Source of the DNA: Alphaproteobacteria bacterium
Lineage (GTDB): Bacteria > Pseudomonadota > Alphaproteobacteria > Caulobacterales > Caulobacteraceae
NCBI GenBank assembly: GCA_018895795.1
Contig: JAHINZ010000417.1
Span: 1-5,685, forward strand
Direction: 5' to 3'
DNA: 5,685 bases
Position 1 is the stretch's first letter. Every line of letters starts with the position of its first letter. A program made the position numbers and the translations under genes. The notes below the pieces were generated by a model. It saw only the letters and a list, made by a program, of their open reading frames with translations. It was not told the DNA's origin and made no database searches. This document shows, piece after piece, positions 1-5,685 of this stretch.

Positions 1-2294
1 AGATCGCGCCGGCCGCCAATTCGGCGCTGATGGGCTTGTACGAGAGCAACGGCCTGCTCTGCACGCAATGCGAGGCCGAGGGCTTCCGGCGCATCACCTT
101 CTTCCCCGATCGGCCGGACGTGCTGAGCCGCTACACGGCGCGGATCGAGGCCGACGCCGCGTTCCGTCACCTGCTCAGCAACGGCAACCTGATCGACAGC
201 GGACACCTGGACGGCAATCGCCACTTCGCCGTCTGGAACGATCCCTTCCCCAAGCCCGCCTATCTGTTCGCCCTGGTGGCGGGCGAGCTGGACGTGCTGG
301 AGGACAGCTTCGTCACCCTGAGCGGGCGCACGGTCGCGCTGAAGGTGTTCGTCGATCCGGGCCAGGCGCCGCGCGGCGCCTACGCCCTGGACAGCCTCAA
401 GCGGGCGATGAAATGGGACGAGGAGGCGTTCGGCCGCGAATACGATCTGGACCTGTTCATGATCGTCGCCGTGCGCGACTTCAATTTCGGGGCGATGGAG
501 AACAAGGGGCTGAATATCTTCAACAGCTCCCTGCTGCTGGCTGATCCCGAGACCGCCACCGACATGGATTACGAGCGCATCGAGGCGGTCGTGGCGCATG
601 AATATTTCCACAACTGGACCGGCAACCGCATCACCTGCCGCGACTGGTTCCAGCTGTGCCTGAAGGAAGGCTTCACGGTCTTCCGCGACCAGAGCTTCAG
701 CGCCGATCAGCGCGGCGCGGCCGTCCAGCGGATCAAGGACGTGCGGGCCCTGCGCGCCCGACAGTTCGCCGAGGACGCCGGCCCCCTGGCCCACCCGGTT
801 CGGCCGTCCAGCTATATGAAGATCGACAACTTCTACACCGCGACCATCTATGAGAAGGGCGCGGAGATCATCCGCATGCTCAAGACCCTGCTGGGCGCGG
901 AGGCCTTCCGAAAGGGCGCCGACCTCTATTTCGAGCGCCATGACGGCCAGGCGACCACGGTCGAGGCCTTCATCGCCTGTTTCGCCGACGCCTCGGGCCA
1001 CGATCTGACCGACTTCTTCGCCTGGTACGAACAGGCCGGCACGCCGGTCGTGACCCTGACCAGCGCCTATGACGACACCGCCCAGACGCTGGAGCTGACC
1101 CTGACCCAGGCCACAGCGCCGACCCCGGGCCAACCGACCAAGCGCGCCCTGCCGATCCCGGTGACCATCGGCCTGCTCGACGCCGGCGGCGCGCCGCTGC
1201 GCGACAGCGAGGTCGTGGTGCTGGACGGCGCGACCAAGACCGTGCGCTGGAGCGGCGTGGCCCAGCCGCCCGTCATCTCGGCCCTGCGCGGCTTCTCGGC
1301 GCCGGTGAACCTGACCACAGACGCCCGCCCGGTCGATCGCTACACCCTGTTCGCGGCCGATCCCGACCTGTTCAACCGCTGGGAAGCCGGCCAGACCCTG
1401 GCCCGCGACCTGATCCTGGCCCGCGCCGCCGGAAACCCCGACGAGGTCGGCGAAGAGCGCTATGCCGAGGCCCTGGGTCGCGCACTGACCGACGAGGCCT
1501 CCGAGCCGGCCTTCAAGGCCCTGCTGATGGCCCTGCCCAGCGAGCCGGACCTGTCCCTGGCCCTGGAGCCCGCCGATCCGGCGGCGATCCACGCGGCGCG
1601 GAACGCCCTGCGCGGCCGCATCGCGGTGCATCTGGGCGATCTGCTGCGCGGGCTGCATGGCGATCTGCAGGTCGCCGGCGAGTTCTCGGCCAGCGCCACG
1701 GCGGCCGGCAAGCGCGCCCTGCGCAACGCCTGCGCCGACCTGCTGGCGGCCGATCCGCACGCGGTCAATGTCGAACGGATCGTCGGTCACTTCCAGGCCG
1801 CCGCCAACATGACCGACGCCATGGGCGCGCTGTCGCCCCTGGTGCAGATCGGCGGCGAACCGCGCGACGCGGCGCTGGCGGCCTTCCACGCCCAGTGGCG
1901 CGACGAGCCGCTGGTGCTGGACAAGTGGTTCGCGGCCCAGGCGCGTGATCCCTCGGCCGACGCCCTGGAGCGCATCATCGCCCTGACCCGTCACGCCGAT
2001 TTCGACGCCGGCAATCCCAACCGCTTCCGGGCCCTGGTCTCGACCTTCGCCAACTTCAATCCGGCCCGGTTCCACGACCCCAGCGGCGCGGGCTATCGCT
2101 TCCTGGCCGAGAAGATCCTGGCCGTGGACGCCTACAACCCGATGACCGCCGCGCGGCTGGTCGAGGCCCTGGGCAGTTGGCGTCGCTACGTCCCGGCGCT
2201 GGGCGCCCAGATGCGCGAGGCCCTGCAAAGCGTCGCCAGCCATCCGGGACTGTCCAAGAACGTGCTCGAACTGGCGACCAAGGCGCTGGATTAA
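1..2294 (+). CDS. pepN: Aminopeptidase N (M1 family), 5' end missing
   Basis: Zinc metallopeptidase that removes N-terminal amino acids from peptides in the cytoplasm, a late step in protein turnover. The frame is open from the first whole codon at base 3, and the residues before the Met at base 30 (APAANSAL) already align with E. coli PepN near residue 100. That Met is therefore internal, and about 100 N-terminal residues lie outside the window. Numbered from the Met at base 30, substrate-binding Gln13 and Glu15 sit in CTQCEAEGF, the exopeptidase motif GAMEN is 154-158 (489-503), and the zinc motif HEYFH is 190-194 with third ligand Glu213. The catalytic base is Glu191 and the transition-state Tyr is 274. 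All fall at a constant offset of about 107 from E. coli. The rest of the N-terminal beta domain, the thermolysin-like domain, a beta-sandwich (about 338-437) and the helical C-terminal domain are present, ending in TKALD then TAA. The residue before GAMEN is Phe, where E. coli has Met260. The gene looks intact apart from the window cut. Confidence 0.96.
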   Translation, partial: IAPAANSALMGLYESNGLLCTQCEAEGFRRITFFPDRPDVLSRYTARIEADAAFRHLLSNGNLIDSGHLDGNRHFAVWNDPFPKPAYLFALVAGELDVLEDSFVTLSGRTVALKVFVDPGQAPRGAYALDSLKRAMKWDEEAFGREYDLDLFMIVAVRDFNFGAMENKGLNIFNSSLLLADPETATDMDYERIEAVVAHEYFHNWTGNRITCRDWFQLCLKEGFTVFRDQSFSADQRGAAVQRIKDVRALRARQFAEDAGPLAHPVRPSSYMKIDNFYTATIYEKGAEIIRMLKTLLGAEAFRKGADLYFERHDGQATTVEAFIACFADASGHDLTDFFAWYEQAGTPVVTLTSAYDDTAQTLELTLTQATAPTPGQPTKRALPIPVTIGLLDAGGAPLRDSEVVVLDGATKTVRWSGVAQPPVISALRGFSAPVNLTTDARPVDRYTLFAADPDLFNRWEAGQTLARDLILARAAGNPDEVGEERYAEALGRALTDEASEPAFKALLMALPSEPDLSLALEPADPAAIHAARNALRGRIAVHLGDLLRGLHGDLQVAGEFSASATAAGKRALRNACADLLAADPHAVNVERIVGHFQAAANMTDAMGALSPLVQIGGEPRDAALAAFHAQWRDEPLVLDKWFAAQARDPSADALERIIALTRHADFDAGNPNRFRALVSTFANFNPARFHDPSGAGYRFLAEKILAVDAYNPMTAARLVEALGSWRRYVPALGAQMREALQSVASHPGLSKNVLELATKALD

Positions 2295-2310
2295 CCCCGA
2301 TCGGTCCAGC

Positions 2311-2336
2311 AGCGCCGCTTCGGCGGCGGCGCTCTT
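2311..2336 (+). terminator. UUCG-capped hairpin after pepN, possible terminator
   Basis: A perfect 6-bp stem, CGCCGC (2313-2318) with GCGGCG (2323-2328), closes a TTCG loop, the very stable C(UUCG)G tetraloop type. An alternative longer pairing with a bulge could use AGCGCC and GGCGCT. It begins 17 bases after the pepN stop. The tail CTCTTGCG has only a few T residues, so it is either a weak intrinsic terminator or an RNA 3'-end stabilising hairpin. The stem is seen directly; the role is inferred. Confidence 0.5.
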
Positions 2337-2378
2337 GCGACCAATAGGCTCATACCCCGCCAAATTGACGGATCGTCC

Positions 2379-2409
2379 GTGACGCGGCCCTTGGCGGTGC
2401 GTTAGATTC
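2379..2409 (+). promoter_or_regulatory. Candidate pleC promoter with GANTC at the -10
   Basis: GTGACG (2379-2384) resembles a -35 box. It lies 17 bases before TTAGAT (2402-2407), or 18 before the better-matching TAGATT. Against the Caulobacter housekeeping consensus (TTGaCgS, then GCtANAWC), GTGACGC matches 6 of 7 and GTTAGATT matches 6 of 8, with spacing one base beyond the usual 10-14. The GATTC at 2405-2409 overlaps the -10. Transcription would start near 2413-2416, leaving a leader of about 65 bases before the TTG start. A second -35-like TTGACGG (2365-2371) has no matching -10 at proper spacing. No start site has been measured from this sequence, so this is a motif reading only. Confidence 0.4.
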
Positions 2410-2429
2410 ACCTGTTGGCGAAGTGACTC
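2405..2429. promoter_or_regulatory. Pair of GANTC (CcrM methylation) sites upstream of pleC
   Basis: GATTC at 2405-2409 and GACTC at 2425-2429 lie 20 bases apart, start to start. GANTC is the target of the cell-cycle methyltransferase CcrM, and the cofactor GcrA activates promoters carrying methylated GANTC near the -10/-35 region in Caulobacter. I read only five GANTC sites in the whole window (also 4495, 5554 and 5666). Two of them fall within 75 bases of the pleC start. The sites are certain as sequence; their role in cell-cycle timing of pleC is inferred. Confidence 0.6.
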
Positions 2430-2464
2430 GCCGGTGACATCGCGCCAGCCCGTCGGCTGGATCT

Positions 2465-2471
2465 AGGGGAG
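2465..2471 (+). promoter_or_regulatory. Ribosome binding site that sets the TTG start of pleC
   Basis: AGGGGAG is a strong Shine-Dalgarno match, 8 bases before TTG at 2480. The frame is open upstream only to a TGA at 2435, and no ATG or GTG occurs between that stop and 2480. The later in-frame candidates are GTG at 2531, GTG at 2543 and ATG at 2552. The ATG has no clear Shine-Dalgarno, and GTG 2531 has only a GGAAG eleven bases upstream. Starting at TTG gives a protein one residue longer than C. crescentus PleC, with the active-site His shifted by exactly one, which supports this choice. Confidence 0.65.
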
Positions 2472-2479
2472 CCGCGCGT

Positions 2480-5011
2480 TTGCGAGTTGGGGCTGCGAAA
2501 CCCGGAAGGCCGGCGGAAGCCGGGCCGTCCGTGGCCGGCGCCGTGCGGTCGATGACCGCGCGTTCGCCGTCGCAGGCCTATGTCCGCATCGCCATCCTCG
2601 CGGCTTTGCTGCTTCTGGCCGTCTACACCGCCTTCGGGGTCAAGCGTCTGCAGCAGGAGGCCGAGATGGCGCCGGGCGGCGCGCCGCTGGCCGCCGAGGC
2701 CAGCCTGGTCGCCAGCCGCATCGAGGCCAATCTGGCCGCCCAACGCGCCGGCCTGTCGGCGGCGTCCGACATCCTGCAGCGCGATCCAACCGCCACCATC
2801 GACGCCGCCGAGATCGCCCTGCGCGCCAGCGGCGGTGAAGCCATGGCGGTCGCCGTGGCCTCGCCGACCGGCGTCCAGGCCCTCGCCGGACGCGACCCGG
2901 CCGCCGACTGGAAGGCCGCCGCCCGCGCGGCCGCGGCCTCCGGGCGGTCCTTGTGGATCGGGGCCGCGGGCGACAGCGGCCGCCTCTATGTCGCCAACGC
3001 CTCGGCCGGACGCGGCTTCATCATCGCCAGCGGCGATCCCTCGCGCCTTCTAAACGATCCCGGCAAAGGCGGCGCCCGAGCCATCGCTCTGCCCGACGGC
3101 CGGCTGCTGGCCGTGCAGGGACGCGCCGCCCAGGGCATGACGACCTTCCGCGAGGCTTTCGCCCTGTCGATGGGGGATGTCGGCGGCCAGACCGCCGCCC
3201 TGCGGGGCCAGGCGCCCAACGGCGCGATGCTGGACGTCGCCGTCGAACCCCTGGCCGAAGGCGCCTTGCTGGCCGTGGCCGGCGCGCCGTCGCGCACGGT
3301 GGCCAACATGGATCGCCAGGTCATGGCCGGCGCCCTGAACCTGCTGGCTCCGCTGGCCGTCGGCATCGCCCTGGCCCTGCTGCTGATGCTGCAGAGCCGC
3401 AAGGTCGAGGTCGCCCATCGCGAATTCGTCGACAGCGAGCAGCGCTTCCGCCTCGCCGTCGAGGCCGCCCGCTGCGGCATCTGGGAATGGGACTTGCGCG
3501 GCGATCAGGTGTTCGTCTCGGACGTGACCGGCGCGATGTTCGGCTGGGGCGGCGGCGGCGTCGTGTCCGGCCAGGAACTGCTGGACCGCATTTCGATCGA
3601 TCACCGCGAACGCGTTCGCCAGGCCTTGGCCAACGCCGCCATGTACGGGGCGTTCGACGTCTCCTTCCGCGTGCCCGCCACCCAGCAGGGCGGTCGCTCG
3701 ATCTGGATCGACGCCCGGGGCCAGGGTTTCGGCAAGCCCGGCGAGGACGGCTATGTCCGGATCATCGGCGTGGCCCTGGACGTCACCGAGGAGCGCCTGG
3801 CCCAGGCCCGCGCCCAGGCCGCCGAAAACCGCCTGCGCGACGCCATCGAGAGCGTCTCCGAAGCCTTCGTGCTGTGGGACCGCCAGGGCCGTCTGCTGAT
3901 GTGCAACCGCAACTACCGCAGCGTCTTCAATCTGGAACCCAAGCTGCTGAAGCCGGGCGCCCCGCGCGCCGAGGTCAACCGCTTCGCGGCCCTGGCCATC
4001 AAGCAGGACCATCCGGGCCCGGACGGCGCCAAGGGCGTGCGCGAGGCCGAGCTGAACGACGGCCGCTGGATCCAGATCAGCGAGCGCCGCACCGCCGAAG
4101 GCGGCCTGGTGATGACCGCCGCCGACATCACCGCCATCAAGAACCAGGAAGAAGCGCGCCGCCTGAACGAGGAGCAACTGCAAAGCGCCGTCAACGGTCT
4201 GGAGCGCAGCCAGGAGCAGCTGGCCGAACTGGCTCGCAAATACGAGACCGAGAAGGTCAAGGCCGAGGGCGCCAACAAGGCCAAGAGCGAGTTCCTGGCC
4301 AACATGTCCCACGAGCTGCGCACGCCGCTGAACGCCATCAACGGCTTCTCCGAGATCATGATGAACGAGATGTTCGGCCAGCTGGGCGACCCGCGCTACA
4401 AGGGCTACAGCCTCGACATCCATAACAGCGGCCAGCATCTGCTGGCTCTGATCAACGACATCCTCGACATGTCGAAGATCGAAGCCGGCAAGATGAATCT
4501 GAAGTTCGAGCCGCTGGCCCTGGAAGACGTCGCCGAGGACGCGGTGCGCCTGGTCCGCAACCGGGCCGAGGCCGCCGGCCTGAAGCTGGTCATCGACTTC
4601 CCGCCCCTGCCCGAGATCGAGGCCGACTATCGCGCCGTCAAGCAGGTGCTGTTGAACCTGCTGTCCAACGCCATCAAGTTCACCCCTCGGGCCGGCAGCA
4701 TCACGATCCGCGCCGAGACGCGCCGCGATCCACTGGGCGAGCGGGTGCGGGTCTCGGTCACCGACACCGGCATCGGCATCGCCAAGGAAGACCTCGCGCG
4801 CCTGGCCAGGCCGTTCGAGCAGGTGGAAAGCCAGCTGTCCAAGACCACCCAGGGCACCGGCCTGGGCCTGGCCCTGACCAAGTCGCTGATCGAAATGCAT
4901 GACGGATCGCTGGACATGACCAGCACGCCCGGCGAAGGCACCACGGTCAGCTTCGTCCTGCCGATCCGCCAGAGCCAGATCCATTCGGCCCGCGACTTCG
5001 CGGCGGCCTGA
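2480..5011 (+). CDS. pleC: PleC polar sensor histidine kinase/phosphatase
   Basis: Inner-membrane bifunctional histidine kinase. In Caulobacter, PleC sits at the flagellated pole, recruited by PodJ. It dephosphorylates DivK in swarmer cells, keeping CtrA active through DivL-CckA, and later acts as a kinase for DivK and PleD. Order seen: short cytoplasmic tail; membrane helix about 35-54; periplasmic region about 56-283; second helix about 285-304; a first PAS domain (about 318-440); a second PAS domain (about 450-552); a charged helical linker likely to form a coiled coil (about 553-603); a HisKA domain with FLANMSHELRTPLNAI; and a HATPase domain. His611 is the phosphorylation site, and Glu612 and Thr615 form the ExxT phosphatase motif. 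The N box holds Asn726 and Asn730, the G1 box DTGIG starts at 762, the F box contains Phe779, and the G2 box GTGLGL starts at 792. C. crescentus His610, Thr614 and Phe778 correspond at +1. There is no receiver domain, as in PleC. The related kinase DivJ is less likely because of the single-unit periplasmic layout and these positions. It lies 185 bases after pepN, with its own candidate promoter. Confidence 0.93.
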   Translation: MRVGAAKPGRPAEAGPSVAGAVRSMTARSPSQAYVRIAILAALLLLAVYTAFGVKRLQQEAEMAPGGAPLAAEASLVASRIEANLAAQRAGLSAASDILQRDPTATIDAAEIALRASGGEAMAVAVASPTGVQALAGRDPAADWKAAARAAAASGRSLWIGAAGDSGRLYVANASAGRGFIIASGDPSRLLNDPGKGGARAIALPDGRLLAVQGRAAQGMTTFREAFALSMGDVGGQTAALRGQAPNGAMLDVAVEPLAEGALLAVAGAPSRTVANMDRQVMAGALNLLAPLAVGIALALLLMLQSRKVEVAHREFVDSEQRFRLAVEAARCGIWEWDLRGDQVFVSDVTGAMFGWGGGGVVSGQELLDRISIDHRERVRQALANAAMYGAFDVSFRVPATQQGGRSIWIDARGQGFGKPGEDGYVRIIGVALDVTEERLAQARAQAAENRLRDAIESVSEAFVLWDRQGRLLMCNRNYRSVFNLEPKLLKPGAPRAEVNRFAALAIKQDHPGPDGAKGVREAELNDGRWIQISERRTAEGGLVMTAADITAIKNQEEARRLNEEQLQSAVNGLERSQEQLAELARKYETEKVKAEGANKAKSEFLANMSHELRTPLNAINGFSEIMMNEMFGQLGDPRYKGYSLDIHNSGQHLLALINDILDMSKIEAGKMNLKFEPLALEDVAEDAVRLVRNRAEAAGLKLVIDFPPLPEIEADYRAVKQVLLNLLSNAIKFTPRAGSITIRAETRRDPLGERVRVSVTDTGIGIAKEDLARLARPFEQVESQLSKTTQGTGLGLALTKSLIEMHDGSLDMTSTPGEGTTVSFVLPIRQSQIHSARDFAAA

Positions 5012-5074
5012 TCGACCTCGCCCATTTCGCTGGATTATTACTGTTCTTTCATAGACTTAATTCGACGTCATGAA

Positions 5075-5114
5075 CCCGACGTAACGGGCTTTTCGCCGAA
5101 CCTGGTTCTAAACC
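5075..5114 (+). promoter_or_regulatory. Weak terminator-like hairpin and promoter candidate before the UrcA gene
   Basis: This entry covers the functional candidates in the 151-base gap after pleC. A short stem, CCCG (5075-5078) with CGGG (5085-5088), is followed by CTTTT and could be a weak terminator for pleC. Just downstream, TTTTCGC (5090-5096) and TCTAAACC (5107-5114), 10 bases apart, match the Caulobacter housekeeping promoter consensus at 5 of 7 and 6 of 8 positions. That would start transcription about 40 bases before the ATG. The stretch before them (about 5031-5075) is clearly AT-rich against its surroundings. I see no CtrA-type paired TTAA sites in the gap. All of this is tentative. 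Confidence 0.27.
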
Positions 5115-5162
5115 CTCGCTCAAGACAACGCGCCGACCGCGCACCATCGAGGGAGTTTCCAC

Positions 5163-5534
5163 ATGAGCAAGTTCATCACCCGCCTGGCCGCCGTGGCCGC
5201 CCTGGCCCTGGCCGCGACGCCGATCGTCGGCCTGGCCGCCGCCCACGCCGCCGAGCGCGGTCAGCCCGAGGTCCGGATCCAGATCGGCGATCTTCGCCTG
5301 TCGCGTCCCGCCGACGCCGCCGAGTTCATGAACCGCGTGGACACGGCCGCCCATCAGGTCTGCGCCGCCCGCACCGTTGCTGAAAAGCTGCGCGGCCTGT
5401 CGGTTCGCGCCTGTATCACGGACTTCAACGCCGACGTCCGGGCCGAATTGACCCGCGACCAACGCACCGAGCTGAAGTCCGTGCGCCGCGTCCTGCCGTC
5501 CTCGCTCGCCTCGCGCTCGCTGGGCCTGTTCTAG
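5163..5534 (+). CDS. UrcA family secreted protein, function unknown
   Basis: A 123-residue protein starting at ATG, with GAGGGAG (5149-5155) seven bases upstream. The N-terminus is a textbook Sec signal peptide: Lys3/Arg7, an Ala/Leu-rich core, and a likely signal peptidase I site after AHA (residues 27-29). The mature part of about 94 residues has the UrcA-family pattern: a strand ending in a GDLRLSRPADAAEF segment, then a helix NRVDTAAHQVC, then RACITDFNADV. It has exactly two cysteines, Cys67 and Cys84, spaced as usual for the family and likely disulfide-bonded in the periplasm. UrcA-family proteins are common, often in several copies, in Caulobacterales and Sphingomonadales genomes; no molecular function is established to my knowledge. 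The Arg/Ser-rich tail (about 105-123, ending SLGLF) goes past the usual family core. The gene appears monocistronic. Family call is firm, role unknown. Confidence 0.85.
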   Translation: MSKFITRLAAVAALALAATPIVGLAAAHAAERGQPEVRIQIGDLRLSRPADAAEFMNRVDTAAHQVCAARTVAEKLRGLSVRACITDFNADVRAELTRDQRTELKSVRRVLPSSLASRSLGLF

Positions 5535-5576
5535 AGCTCGATGATTTTTAGTTGATTCATCATTCTAATCCGCTCT
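5535..5576. other. AT-rich tract with a GANTC site after the UrcA gene
   Basis: Roughly forty bases much richer in A and T than the rest of the window, between the UrcA-family stop codon and the inverted-repeat element. It holds a GATTC at 5554-5558 and a loose inverted repeat, GATGA (5540-5544) with TCATC (5557-5561), separated by 12 bases. There is no convincing promoter and no reading frame. It could be the regulatory region of a gene beyond the window or simply a spacer. Confidence 0.35.
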
Positions 5577-5685
5577 CCCCGGCGAAAGCCGGGGCCCAGA
5601 TCGAACCCAGAGCCGGGAGTATTCCGGCAAGGTCGCAAGGCGGGTCATCCCCAAACGCTCAGGCTGAATCTGGGCCCCGGCTTTC
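5577..5685. repeat. Inverted-repeat intergenic element, right end cut by window
   Basis: The left end is a perfect hairpin: CCCCGGC (5577-5583), a GAAA tetraloop (5584-5587), and GCCGGGG (5588-5594). The 18 bases at 5584-5601 (GAAAGCCGGGGCCCAGAT) are an exact reverse complement of 5668-5685, the last 18 bases of the window, with 66 bases between. The right arm ends mid-motif, so the matching hairpin GCCGGGG presumably continues outside. This layout, two palindromic ends facing each other around a non-coding core, resembles the REP/BIME-like or MITE-like intergenic repeats frequent in alphaproteobacteria, where GGCGAAAGCCGGGG-type cores recur. There is no coding frame inside. The inverted repeat is seen directly; its genomic copy number and mobility are inferred. 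The left hairpin could also serve as a 3'-end structure for the UrcA-family mRNA, although no T-run follows it. Confidence 0.75.

Noticed and set aside
30..32. ATG at base 30 as the true pepN start
   Set aside because: The upstream in-frame codons encode conserved PepN residues (PAANSAL), and a start here would remove about 100 residues of the N-terminal beta domain. The gene simply begins outside the window.
2365..2371. TTGACGG as the -35 box of the pleC promoter
   Set aside because: It is a good -35 by itself, but no -10-like sequence lies at the right distance (2382-2393 is ACGCGGCCC-like). The pair at 2379/2402 is better spaced.
2953..4425. A 490-codon + strand frame inside pleC
   Set aside because: The translation is almost entirely Arg, Pro, Gly and Ala, the typical out-of-frame reading of GC-rich coding DNA, and it overlaps conserved PAS and HisKA sequence.
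3050..4984. A 644-codon open frame on the - strand, covering most of pleC
   Set aside because: Long antisense frames are expected opposite high-GC genes with G/C in third positions. Its translation is low-complexity (Ala, Gly, Gln, Leu, Asp rich) with no recognisable domain, while the + strand encodes clear kinase motifs throughout.
5057..5060. TTAA as a CtrA binding site before the UrcA gene
   Set aside because: The CtrA consensus needs two TTAA-type halves 7 bases apart; neither side of this TTAA has a second half at that distance.
5049..5462. A 137-codon - strand frame opposite the UrcA-family gene
   Set aside because: It is Gly/Ala/Asp rich and lacks a recognisable domain. The opposite strand has a Shine-Dalgarno, a signal peptide and a family match.

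Overview
The window is high-GC DNA (about two-thirds G+C by eye) from an alphaproteobacterium of the Caulobacter group. The main evidence is the central gene, which reads as the cell-fate histidine kinase/phosphatase PleC. Its landmark residues sit one position after the published C. crescentus numbers (His610, Thr614 and Phe778 become His611, Thr615 and Phe779), and its length is 843 aa against the 842 aa I recall for C. crescentus. Sparse GANTC sites, the CcrM methylation motif, fit the same group. The exact species cannot be read from the sequence.

Layout, all on the + strand: (1) 1-2294, the 3' part of pepN, an M1-family aminopeptidase N whose first ~100 codons lie left of the window; (2) 2295-2479, a gap with a UUCG hairpin, a candidate promoter, two closely spaced GANTC sites and a good Shine-Dalgarno; (3) 2480-5011, pleC, starting at TTG; (4) 5012-5162, a spacer with an AT-rich island and weak termination/promoter candidates; (5) 5163-5534, a small secreted protein of the UrcA family; (6) 5535-5685, an AT-rich tract, then an inverted-repeat intergenic element cut by the window edge.

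The three genes point the same way, but the 185- and 151-base gaps, each with possible regulatory signals, suggest separate transcription units rather than one operon. No shared pathway is evident: PepN is a cytoplasmic housekeeping peptidase, PleC is a polar inner-membrane signalling enzyme controlling DivK/PleD phosphorylation, and the UrcA-family protein is probably periplasmic and of unknown function.

I see no undescribed multi-gene system here. The points most worth a second look are the paired GANTC sites at the presumed pleC promoter, the two-lobed periplasmic sensor region of PleC with no known ligand, and the inverted-repeat element at the right edge.
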